NCBI GenBank assembly: GCA_016711105.1 | Contig: JADJTO010000005.1 | Location: 62,001-126,000, forward strand | Origin: Micropruina sp. | GTDB taxonomy: Bacteria > Actinomycetota > Actinomycetes > Propionibacteriales > Propionibacteriaceae | Length of the DNA stretch: 64,000 nt | Direction: 5' to 3' | Part shown: positions 19,175 to 27,407 of the stretch, one piece after another | Layout: the number at the start of each line of letters is the position of its first letter | How positions within the stretch are numbered: the first letter of the stretch is position 1 | Notes under the pieces: generated by a model | Database searches by the model: none | Seen by the model: the letters and a program-made list of their open reading frames with translations, nothing else | Told to the model about the DNA's origin: nothing | Position numbers and translations under genes: made by a program

Positions 19175-20149
19175 TCAGTAGGCCAGGGCCCGGTCGACGG
19201 CATCGAGGACCCGATCGAGATCCGGCAGGTACCCCTGCTCCAGATGGCTTGGCGGGTAGGGCAAGTCGTAGCCGGTCACCCGCAGCACGGGCGCCTCGAG
19301 GGAGAAGAAACACTTCTCCTGCACTCGGGCCGCGATCTCGGCCCCCAGACCGAGGTTCTTCACCGCCTCGTGGACGACGACCGCCCGGCCCGTCCGGGTC
19401 ACTGACTCGACGATGGTGTGCTCGTCCAGCGGCGACAGCGAACGCAGGTCGACCACCTCGACGTGGCGGCCTTCTTCGCTCGCGGCCAGTGCGGCCTCGA
19501 CGCAGGTGCGGACCATCGGGCCGTAGGTGAGCAGAGTCAGGTCGGAGCCAGATTTCACCACCCGGGCTTGATGCAGGGGCATCGGACGACCGTCAGGGTC
19601 GACCTCGCCCTTCTCGTGGTAGCGGCGTTTGGGTTCGAAGAAGATCACCGGGTCGTCGGAGGCGATCGCCTGCTGGATCATCCAATAGGCGTCCAGCGGG
19701 TTGGAGCAACTGACCACCTTCAGCCCGGGCGTGTGCGCGAAATAAGCCTCCGGTGACTCGCTGTGATGCTCGATCGCCCCGGATTCCGCCGCCGTAGGGG
19801 ATCCGGACGACGATCGGCATCCGCAGGTTGCCGTGGCTGCGGAAGTGCATCCGCGACACCTGGGAGACGATCTGGTCGAAGGCCGGGTACACGAAGCCGT
19901 CGAACTGGATCTCGCAGACGGGGCGGTACCCCCGCAGCGCCAGCCCGACCGCCGTGCCAATGATCCCTGACTCGGCCAGCGGCGAGTCGATCACCCGGTC
20001 CCAGCCGAACTCAGCCTGCAGCCCCTCGGTGATCCGAAACACGCCGCCGAGCTTGCCGATGTCCTCCCCGGCCAGCAACACTCGCGGGTCGGCCCAAGCG
20101 CCCGACGCAAGCCGGCGTTGAGCGCCTTGGCCATGGTCGTGGTCGGCAT
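19175..20149 (-). CDS. bkdB: 2-oxo acid dehydrogenase E1 beta subunit (two frameshifts)
   Basis: The beta chain of the thiamine-diphosphate decarboxylase component. MPTTTMAKALNAGLRRALG starts at 20149; family blocks are LLAGEDIGKLGGVF, FDSPLAESGIIGTAVG-like (here IDSPLAESGIIGTAVG), GYRPVCEIQFDGF, MPIVVRIPYGGG, HHSESPEAYFAHTPGLKVV and the C-terminal VVVHEAVKNLGLGAEI. Frames change near 20095 and 19795. Its start overlaps the E1alpha stop by one base (TAATG). Pairing with E1alpha makes an alpha2beta2 enzyme. Confidence 0.9.
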
Positions 20150-21300
20150 TACAGAACCCGCTCGGTCTCGATCACGGTGGCCTCCTGGGGCGCGGACGCG
20201 TCGGTGTCGGCGTCGGAGAAGGACGACTCGTAGGCCAGGTATTCCTCCCGCTGGGCCGCCAAATACTCCGGCATGTCGGCGTAGGACGTACTTGAACCAA
20301 TCGCCCAGCTTCGGCTCCGGCAGGCTCACGCAGCCCTCGCGGATGCCGATCGCGAATTCCTCGCTTTCGGCGTCGAGGGCGTCCAACCACGCTTGGTCGA
20401 TGGCTCCGGTTCCGAGCAGGTAGGTGGTCACCCGCTGGATCGGATCCCGGGCCCGCCAGAACTCGGTCTCGTCCCTGCTGCGGTATTTGGTCGGATCATC
20501 GGACGTGGTGTGCGCGCCCATCCGGTAGGTGTAAGCCTCGATCAGGGTCGGGCCCTCGCCTCTCCGCGCCCGATCCAGCGCCCAGTCGGTGACTGCTCTG
20601 ACCGCCAGCACGTCATTGCCGTCGACCCGGATCCCGGGGAAGCCGAAGCCGGAGGCCCGTCGAAAGAGCGGGATCTTCGACTGCAACACGATCGGCTCGG
20701 AGATCGCCCACTGATTGTTCTGGCAGAAGAAGACCAGCGGGGACTGGTAGGAGGCGGCAAAGATGAACGCCTCGTTCACGTCACCCTGACTGGTGGCACC
20801 GTCGCCGAAGTAGACGATGGCGGCGCCGTTGTCGTCCTGGCGCTCGTTACCGATCAGTCCGTCGCGCTGCATGCCCATCGCGAACCCGACCGCGTGCAGG
20901 GTCTGGTGCCGATGACGAAGCTATACAAATGAAAGCGCTTGTTACGGAAAGCCAAGGCACCATCGTGGTGCCGCGAAACATGCCCAGCACCTGCAGCGGG
21001 TCGATGCCCAGGCACAGCGCCACCCGCACGCTCACGGTAGGACGGCAGCACCTCGTCCCGTTCGCGGATCGCCCGCGCTGAGCCGACTTGGGCCGCCTCC
21101 TGCCCCAAACAAGGCGGCCATAATCCCAACTCGCCCTTTTGCAGCGATGGCTACGTTGTCGAAGCGGCGGGCCAGCACCATGTCGCGCAGGTACCCGGCG
21201 ATGGTGGCGTCAACGTCGGCGAACGAGAAGTCTGGATGTTCGACCGCCCCCGGTGCGGCGTGAGGAGTTGGACGAAGTCCTGGACGACCGATTCCGACAC
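20149..21300 (-). CDS. bkdA: 2-oxo acid dehydrogenase E1 alpha subunit (several frameshifts)
   Basis: Thiamine-diphosphate E1 alpha of a branched-chain or related 2-oxo acid dehydrogenase. The ThDP/Mg site is IVYFGDGATSQGDVNEAFIF...NNQWAIS; the phosphorylation-loop-like region is TYRMGAHTTSDDPTKYR. The N-terminus (VSESVVQDFVQLL, GTG 21300) and the segment LQVLGMFRGTT...RFHLYSFVIGT are spread over three frames between 20870 and 21260. The C-terminus shifts near 20285 before ending at 20149. It is first in the bkdABC-type operon; the promoter should lie in 21301-21466. Confidence 0.85.
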
Positions 21301-21466
21301 CGTCGCTTCCCCCCTGCCTGGCCTTGTCAGACAGTACAACGGCCAAAAGCCGCCGGTGGGCAGGACTGATAAGACTATTTCCTGAGCGTATCTTTAGCGG
21401 ACGCCAACGTTTAACGACGGTTCGATCGGACCATCTGCGGCTCTCTAGCAAATCACCGATACATTC

Positions 21467-21485
21467 CCAGACAACCCAATCGGCG
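21467..21485 (+). repeat. Direct repeat, left copy (att-like)
   Basis: CCAGACAACCCAATCGGCG, identical to 23357-23375, marks the boundary between the cassette and the upstream region of the 2-oxo acid dehydrogenase operon. Confidence 0.7.
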
Positions 21486-21498
21486 GGATCCCAGGAAC

Positions 21499-22648
21499 TC
21501 AGCCGGGCACAGGCGCGTCCCGCTTGCGGACAGGACGCAGAGGGATCACGTTGCCCGAGGCCTCGCGCTGATCGGGGACGGGCAGTCCCGTCCAACGGCT
21601 CGCGTCGGCGTAGCGAATCCCAACCGTTCGCGCGACCTGCCGCGCGGACTTGAGATTCCTCGCGTCGCCGCCTGACTCAGAAGCTGCGGAGTCTCGGACG
21701 CAACCGACACCGGCCTCCTCCCCGGCGCCACCCCTGCGAAGCGAGCTGGATGAACAGACTCCGCTTGCGCTGCGCCGGATCACGCCAAGGTCCGCCGCCC
21801 GGACGATCAGAGCGGCCGCACTGATCCGGTAATCAGCCTTGACCCGCAAGTACCCGTGCAGAGTGAGGGTCTCGGCGAGTGCCGCCTGACGACGCGGGCG
21901 GGAATGAGCATTGCCCCCGCGAAACGGAAAGCTCGGCGTTCCCTCTAGAGCGCGGGTGCCTCGGATCGGTGTTGTCCGGTCGCGGTCAAAGATCAGGTGG
22001 CCAAGTTCGTGCATGACAGTCATGCGGGCAACCGCAGGTGGAAGTGCGACAACCGTGGCTATCAATGGTCGATTGACGAACTGGTTGGGTCGCGAGATTC
22101 CAGCGCGATCCGCCTGGTCGCCCGTCCAGCTCGATCAAGTCATGAATGACCCCCACCCAGCCGCTCCGCCGCGCGCGGGTCGCGTTGAGAACGGGGTCGT
22201 CTGGCCCGATCCCCAACGCGCTCCGGACATTCTCGGCCGCGGCTTGCTCGTCGTAGTCCCGCAGTGCGTCAGGAGGTCGGCGGTTCTAAAGCCAAAGGCC
22301 TCGCCGGTTAGGCGGAAGAGCCGCGCTGCGTCACCAAAAGTCGCTGTCACCTTCGCTTCGTCGCGGGCGCCTGGCGTTGGACGCCTTTGGGAAGGTGACA
22401 TGCCTTCTACGTCGATCAGGTCACGAGGGGCGGAAAGAACTCGACCCGGCCCAGGTCGAACCTGACCGCTGCGGGAGGTAACAGGTCCAGCGGCGAAGGC
22501 GAGGTCCTTCTCAACGTGCAGAAATGAATCCTTGCGTGACGCCAAGAGATCCCGCCAACTCTGCCTGCGTCAGACCCTCCATCTGGCGTAACGCCAGTAC
22601 GCGTACTTGCCCCGGGCGTTGGGGCGCGTGCCTGGCCGGCGGAGTCAC
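21499..22648 (-). CDS. HTH-XRE and ImmA/IrrE zinc-metallopeptidase-like protein (frameshifted)
   Basis: The N-terminal Cro/C1-type helix-turn-helix (LALRQMEGLTQAELAGSLG, VTQGFIS) starts from GTG 22648 with GGGAGAAC upstream. A middle region is typical of XRE-ImmA fusions. A peptidase-like domain follows with the zinc motif MHELGHLIFDRD, and a tail of about 110 residues carries another possible DNA-binding segment (ARQVARTVGIRYADASRW). Frames change near 22520, 22200 and 22080. Such proteins act as antitoxins or as phage/ICE regulators inactivated by proteolysis. Here it is the second gene of a cassette bounded by direct repeats. Confidence 0.75.
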
Positions 22649-22750
22649 CTACGTTCTCCCTTCTCGTCGATGTTCGGGAAGGTAGATCATCCTGGGAGTC
22701 GCGCGGGGGCCCCAGCTCTTCGTACAGGGTGCCCTCGGGCGAACGGCGGC

Positions 22751-23293
22751 TTAGGTCAATCGGGACCCGACGACCATACCGGCCCGCGCCAATCGTGACC
22801 GCACCACGCGGACCCCCACAGTCAGGCTTCCAGCCTCACGTGCGCAGTCCCACAGCAGCAGGCGTTCGGCGACGTCAGGCGGCGCTTCCACGAAAGCTCC
22901 GTCGGTGAGATCGATGTCAGGCAAGGGGGTTGTTGCCACGCCCGACGCCGGTCTCGTGCTCCCAGCGACCGGAACGCCTCCGGGGTGGATGCGCTTGTTC
23001 TCTATCGCTTGATCAGACGCAGTGCCACATTGTGGTCGCGATTCACCAGGATTGTTTGCCCCATCAGCTCGGGGCGACCTTCGATCGTCCAACCTGTGCC
23101 CGCGATGCTGTCGAGCCAGTAGTCCCGCATGGGCGCGGGCCGCAAGTGATAGAGCCACGGGTAGTCCTGACCGTGCGCCATCCCTGAGACCCATGCCTCC
23201 GCCGCAGCCACTCCGGTGGTGACCCCCTCATACAAGGGGGAGCGAACTGTCCGACGTTGCTCTGGATGATTGCGGACGCGCTGGGTCGGACAC
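22751..23293 (-). CDS. Hypothetical protein, partner of the HTH-ImmA gene (frameshifted)
   Basis: I do not recognise the family. GTG 23293 follows GGAGAGG, giving MSDPARPQSSRATSDSS. After a one-base shift near 23232 comes PLYEGVTTGVAAAEAWVSGM, then DYPWLYHLRPAPMRDYWLDSI and GWTIEGRPELMGQTILV. The sequence reads NRDHNVALRLIKR to a TAG at 23002. A frame with coding-like codon use then continues to 22751 (DLTDGAFVEAPPDVAERLLLWDC), so the protein is either about 97 or about 180 aa. It is aromatic-rich, has no membrane segment, and is a candidate toxin or effector by position. Confidence 0.55.
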
Positions 23294-23356
23294 AGACACC
23301 TCTCCAACGTGGACAGGTAATAAAATACCCTGGATGAAAGCTTGCGCCACCCCGGG

Positions 23357-23375
23357 CCAGACAACCCAATCGGCG
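23357..23375 (+). repeat. Direct repeat, right copy (att-like) abutting the CDF stop codon
   Basis: Second copy of CCAGACAACCCAATCGGCG. It begins directly after the efflux-gene stop codon when read on the minus strand, a typical position for site-specific insertion at a gene's 3' end. Confidence 0.7.
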
Positions 23376-24320
23376 CTACTCCGACGGCGACGGCAGCGGA
23401 TGGATCGGCACTTCGACCGGGTGATCGGCGTAGGCGCGCGGATCCCTCCAGCGGCTCCAGGTGCACCACCGTGTCGAGGTCGGGCAGTTCAGCCCGGAGC
23501 GCCGCTTCGAGGTCCTCGATCAGGTCGCGGCCGCGCCGCACCGACCAGGCTCCGGGCACCAACATGTCGACCCGGACGAACCGCTCATGCCCGGCCTGGC
23601 GGGTGCGCAAACCGTGGAAGAGCACCTCGTCCTCGCGGGAGAACTTCTGCAGCACGCCGACGATCACCTCGTGATCCTCCTCCGGGCAGGGCCCATCCAT
23701 CAGGCCCGCGCTGGACTCGGAAATCAGCTTCCAGCCGGTGACGATGATGTTCACCCCGACCCCGAAGGCGATCAGCGGATCAAGCTGCTGCCACCCGGTG
23801 AGGAGACCAGAATCACCCCGACGACCACGCCGACGGACGTCCACGTCGGTCATCGGGTGCTTGCCGTCCGCGGTCAGAGTGAGCGAGCGGTGGGTGCGTC
23901 CGGCGCGCAACTTGGACGAAGGCGACCCGCCGTTGATCACTGAGGCGACCACGGGAAACCGCCAAGCCGATCCCGACGTTCTCCAGCGGCATCGGATGCA
24001 GGAAGCGCTCGACCGCGGTGAACAGGATCGCGGCGGCGGCGATGAAGATCATCACGCCCCTCGATCGCGGCGGAGAAGTACTCGGCCTTGGCGTGCCCGA
24101 AGTGGTGGTTGTCATCTGCCGGACGAGCGGCGATCCGCAACGCGATCAGCGCGACGAAGGCGGCGACCAGGTTGACCACTGATTCGGCGGCGTCGGAGAG
24201 CAAGCCGACCGATCCGGTGACCAGCCAGGCGTAGGTCTTCAGCGTGATTGTGGCCACGGCGGCCGCAATCGAGAGCCAAGCGAATCTAGTCAGGTCCCGA
24301 GGGGCACGAGCGGCAGTCAC
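23376..24320 (-). CDS. Cation diffusion facilitator (zinc/iron/manganese efflux type), frameshifted
   Basis: A six-helix membrane transporter exporting divalent metal by proton exchange. Metal-site motifs are LLSDAAESVVNL in helix 2 (with Asp), HHFGHAKAEYF after helix 3, and LTADGKHPMTDV for helix 5 (HxxxD). The cytoplasmic C-terminal domain includes RFVRVDMLVPGAWSV and HLEPLEDPRAYADHPVE. Frames change near 24080, 23950, 23840 and 23470; the last correction gives the natural end VPIHPLPSPSE with TAG at 23378-23376. The cassette direct repeat follows immediately. Confidence 0.85.
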
Positions 24321-24419
24321 GAACTCATTCTTTCAGGGGATAGGTCGGCGCCCGAACCGCGTCTACAACACGCGTCGTCTATCTCGGCTTATCGCTAGAA
24401 AGACATATACAGTCCGATC

Positions 24420-25499
24420 ATGAACCCGATCAGGAACCCCTGCGCCCCGGCGGCGGGCCGTCCGCCGGGTTGGCCGGACGCGATCAGCAGCTGAGCAGCT
24501 TCGACGCGTGGTCCTGGAGCGGATCGCACGCGGACGCCCCGAAAGATCGCTGATCCTGACCGGGCTGCGCCCGGGGGTCGGCAAGACGGTGCTGCTGAAC
24601 GCGCTCCGCTCGAAGGCGGTCCGAGCCGGCTGGGGGGACGGGGAAGCGGAGGCCAGACCCGACCAGCGGTTGCGGCGGCCTCTTGGGGCAGCCCTGCGCG
24701 TGGCGATCGGGGAACTCGCCCACACCCCGATGTGCTCGGCGTGCTCTCCACCCTGAAGGCGTTGGTCGAGCGGGACGTCTCGGCCAACGCCAAGGCGCAC
24801 GAGAAGTGGGTTCGGGGATCATGGCCCCCGTAGCACCGGACGACATCGACGAGATGCAGGATCTCGGCCCTGACGACGTGTCGGCGCTGTGCGCCGCCTG
24901 CCATGAGCTCGGCCAGCAACGGCTGCCCCTGATCATCGTGGGCGCCGGCCTGCCTCACCTTCCGGCCGTGCTCAGCGCGTCCAAGTCGTATTCCGAGCGG
25001 CTCTTCGCCTCTCCCGGATCGACCGGCTGGAGCGAAGCGCGGCCGATTGGGCGCTGAGCGCCCCCGCCGCCGAAGAGGACGCCCGGTTCAGCGACGAGGC
25101 CCGCAGCACAGAATGCCGCGACCGGCGGCTACCCGTACTTCGTGCAGGCCTACGGCAAGGTCGTGTGGGACGTGGCCCCCGGCTCCCCGATCACCGCCTC
25201 GGACGTAACCGTGGCCGCCCCCGAAGCCGAGCGTGAACTCGCCCTCGGCTTCTTCGGCTCACCTTCGAGCGGGCCACCCCGGCTGAACGCGACTACCTCA
25301 AAGCGATGGCGGACGCCTCCACCGGTGATGAGGGAGTGGTGCAGTCAGCCGACGTGGCCGCCGTTCTCGGACGCCGACCTCAGTCGCTTTCCTGGCCCGG
25401 GACACCCTGATCAAGAAGGGCCTGATCTACTCCGCCGAGCGTGGTCAGATCGCGTTCACCGTGCCGCACTTCGGACGATTCCTCCGCTCCGGGAGCTGA
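24420..25499 (+). pseudogene. AAA-family ATPase (archaeal-ATPase-like), decayed
   Basis: Begins MNPIRNPCAPAAGRPPGLAG and has a Walker A-type segment LILTGLRPGVGKTVLL near residue 50, where the extra Pro suggests an indel. Later come IDEMQDLGPDDVSALC (Walker B), LPLIIVGAGLPHLPAVL, SKSYSERLF, GYPYFVQAYGKVVWD and a winged-helix-like end (ADVAAVLGRR, GLIYSAERGQIAFTVPHFG). Several frame changes are present. About 40 residues that I expect before Walker B appear deleted near 24820, removing the hydrophobic strand. Related ATPases occur as stand-alone genes; the function is not established. Confidence 0.7.
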
Positions 25500-25504
25500 G
25501 CGGT

Positions 25505-26110
25505 TCAGCCACCCGCCGCCAGTGCATCCGCCTCCAGCCGCTCGCGATACGCCTGCCAGTATCCGGGCTCCACGGGCGGCAGGTTGGTATTTCTTGCCTG
25601 AGCCTGACCGCACCGTCGATCATCTCCCGAACGTGTCGGCATGCCCGGCGTGCCGATGCGTCTCAGCGATCATGTGCACGAGCAACACACGCAAACTGGT
25701 GTTCCCCTTCTCTCCCACCACGGCACCTGCGCGGAGCGTCCAGGTCGGGGGCCGCGAATGACGCGCGTCCGGGCAGGGGGCCACGCCTGCCGGTAGAGGC
25801 CGACGATGAACTCCGAGGATTCGTCCGCGGTGGCCCACATGTCGGCGTTGGGTTCGGAGTCCTCCGCGTCCCAGGGAAGTTCGATCCCAGAAGGCCGCCC
25901 CCAGACAGTCGCCGGTAGCCCAACTCGACGCTGGCCAGGTGCTTCACCAACCCGAGCAGGTTCGTGCCGGTGGGGTCATCGGGCGCCGCAGTTTGGTGGT
26001 CACTGAGCCCCTCCAAGCTTCCACATCAGGGAGCCACGAGCAGCCTGAAGGTAGCGCAGCAGCGTCGCCTTGTGATCATCGACGGGAGCCTCATCACGCG
26101 ACTCGGACAC
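25505..26110 (-). CDS. DinB-like (DUF664) protein, frameshifted
   Basis: A four-helix-bundle DinB-superfamily protein. From GTG 26110 it reads VSESRDEAPVDDHKATLLR, then MWKLEGLSDHQTAAP, GLVKHLASVELGYF (metal-ligand His), NADMWATADESSE and LRVLLVHMIAETHRHAGHAD (two further metal-ligand His). The reading frame changes at about 26010, 25890, 25780 and 25620. DUF664 members are often called mycothiol-dependent or DNA-damage-related, but none of that is shown here. Confidence 0.8.
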
Positions 26111-26170
26111 CGGGTACCTCCTACAACTCGACTAGTTACGAGCGACGGTAGCCGGAGCCCCGACAAAAAG

Positions 26171-26410
26171 TCAGCCGATCAGTTCCAACGCCGCCATCGC
26201 GGCACTGTGTCCACCGATCCCGGACACCCCGCCGCCGCGACGCGAACCCGACCCGCAGAGCAGGATCCGGTCGTGTTCGGTGTCCACGCCCCAACGTTGC
26301 GCCGGGGTGCTGCGGGGGCGTCATCGTCGTCCAACCAGGGCCACGAGAGTGGTCCGTGGAAGATCTGCCCGCCCGGCATGTTCAGGGCGTGCTCCACGTC
26401 CCGGGTGCCC
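26171..26410 (-). pseudogene. C-terminal fragment of an FAD/NAD(P)-dependent oxidoreductase (phytoene-desaturase-like)
   Basis: Only the last ~80 residues remain: EHALNMPGGQIFHGPLSW, a segment like APAQRWGVDTEHDRILLCGSGSRRGGGVSGIGGHSAAMAAL when frames are joined, and a TGA at 26171. The glycine-rich end matches the FAD-binding C-terminus of CrtI/amine-oxidase-type proteins. The rest of the gene should lie to the right but is replaced at about 26410 by an ABC permease on the other strand. Confidence 0.6.
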
Positions 26411-26411
26411 T

Positions 26412-27218
26412 TCCCTGCTGGTGCTGCACATCGTGGTCACGATCGGTGCGGTGGCGATGGGGCTCCCGTTCATCTGGATGCTGCTGTCGGCGTTCGGCCG
26501 TTGGAAGAGATCTTCGCCAAGCCCCGGCTGTTCCCGGTGGATTGGACGATGATCAACTTCGAGACCGCGGTCGGCACCGGCAACTTCTACTCGGCACTGC
26601 TCAACAGCGTCTACATCGCCACCTTGGTGACGGCTATCTCGCTGCTCACCTCTGCCATGGCGGCCTACGTGTTCGCCCGGTTGAAGTTCCCCGGGAGCGG
26701 CGCAGTCTTCGCGGTGTTCCTTGCCACCATGATGGTGCCCGGTCAGCTGACGATCATCCCGCTGTACATCATCTTGGGCTGGTTCGGCTGGATCGACAAC
26801 CACCTCTCGCTGATCGTGCCGCCCGCACTGTTCAGTGCCTTCGGGGTGTTCATGCTCCGCCAGTACGTCCGGGGTATCCCGCTCGAACTGGAAGAGGCCG
26901 CCGCCATCGACGGTGCCAGCCGGGTCAAGATCTTCTTCACCATGATCCTGCCCCTGCTCCGTACCCCGTTGGTCGCCCTGGGCATCTTCACCTTCCTGGG
27001 TCAGTGGAACAACTTCTTCAACCCACTGATCTTCCTCAACACCGAAAGCCAGTTCACGTTGCCCATGTGGGTCAACCAGTTCAAGGGCCAATACCTCTGA
27101 CTGGGGCGGCTTGATGGCTGCCACCAGCATGGTGGCCCTGCCCCTTCCTGGATCGTCTTCATCTTCGCTCAGAAGCAGATCGTCGAAGGCATCGCGCTGT
27201 CGGGCTCCAAGACCTGAC
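26412..27218 (+). pseudogene. Carbohydrate ABC transporter permease (MalG type), 5' end missing
   Basis: Inner-membrane permease of a sugar ABC importer. Sequence starts inside the first membrane helix (LLVLHIVVTIGAVAMGLPF) without a start codon or signal-like N-terminus. It continues through about six helices to the EAA loop (LEEAAAIDGASRVKIFF) and ends IFAQKQIVEGIALSGSKT. Frameshifts lie near 26500 and 27100. The partner permease, binding protein and ATPase are absent. The truncation point coincides with the end of the oxidoreductase fragment, so both were cut by one event. Confidence 0.75.
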
Positions 27219-27367
27219 AGCTATCACGAACGGACTGGGGTCCGGGGCATCGGCCAACGCCGTCTGCCTCGGGCCCTTTCCGCGTCCGGTCACAAGATGT
27301 CAACGATCGATGAAATGCCCCGTCCGGGGCTTGCATTAGCGGCCCCAGGTTTCTCAGGATGGAGGCT

Positions 27368-27387
27368 TCGACCCTAGTGGGGGTCGA
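27368..27387 (+). promoter_or_regulatory. Hairpin in the 5' leader of the nucleotidase gene
   Basis: TCGACCC-TAGTGG-GGGTCGA is a 7+7 inverted repeat ending 20 bases before the nucleotidase start and about 9 before its GGAGGA ribosome site. It could be an operator or an RNA stem affecting initiation. Confidence 0.4.
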
Positions 27388-27407
27388 CCTACTGACGGAG
27401 GACCCTG

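Larger units (their letters stand above)
21467..23375. mobile_element. Two-gene cassette bounded by 19-bp direct repeats
   Basis: The 19-base sequence CCAGACAACCCAATCGGCG occurs at 21467-21485 and 23357-23375 in the same orientation; the flanking bases differ. The right copy abuts the stop codon (TAG, 23376-23378) of the cation-efflux gene. The left copy lies 14 bases past the stop of the HTH-ImmA gene. The enclosed DNA has just two leftward genes and their own AT-rich promoter. No integrase is present, so the element may be mobilised in trans or be a remnant. Confidence 0.6.

Noticed and set aside
22580..22596. CTGGCGT-T-ACGCCAG palindrome as an operator of the ImmA gene
   Set aside because: It lies inside the helix-turn-helix coding region; it may bind the regulator but is more simply coding sequence.
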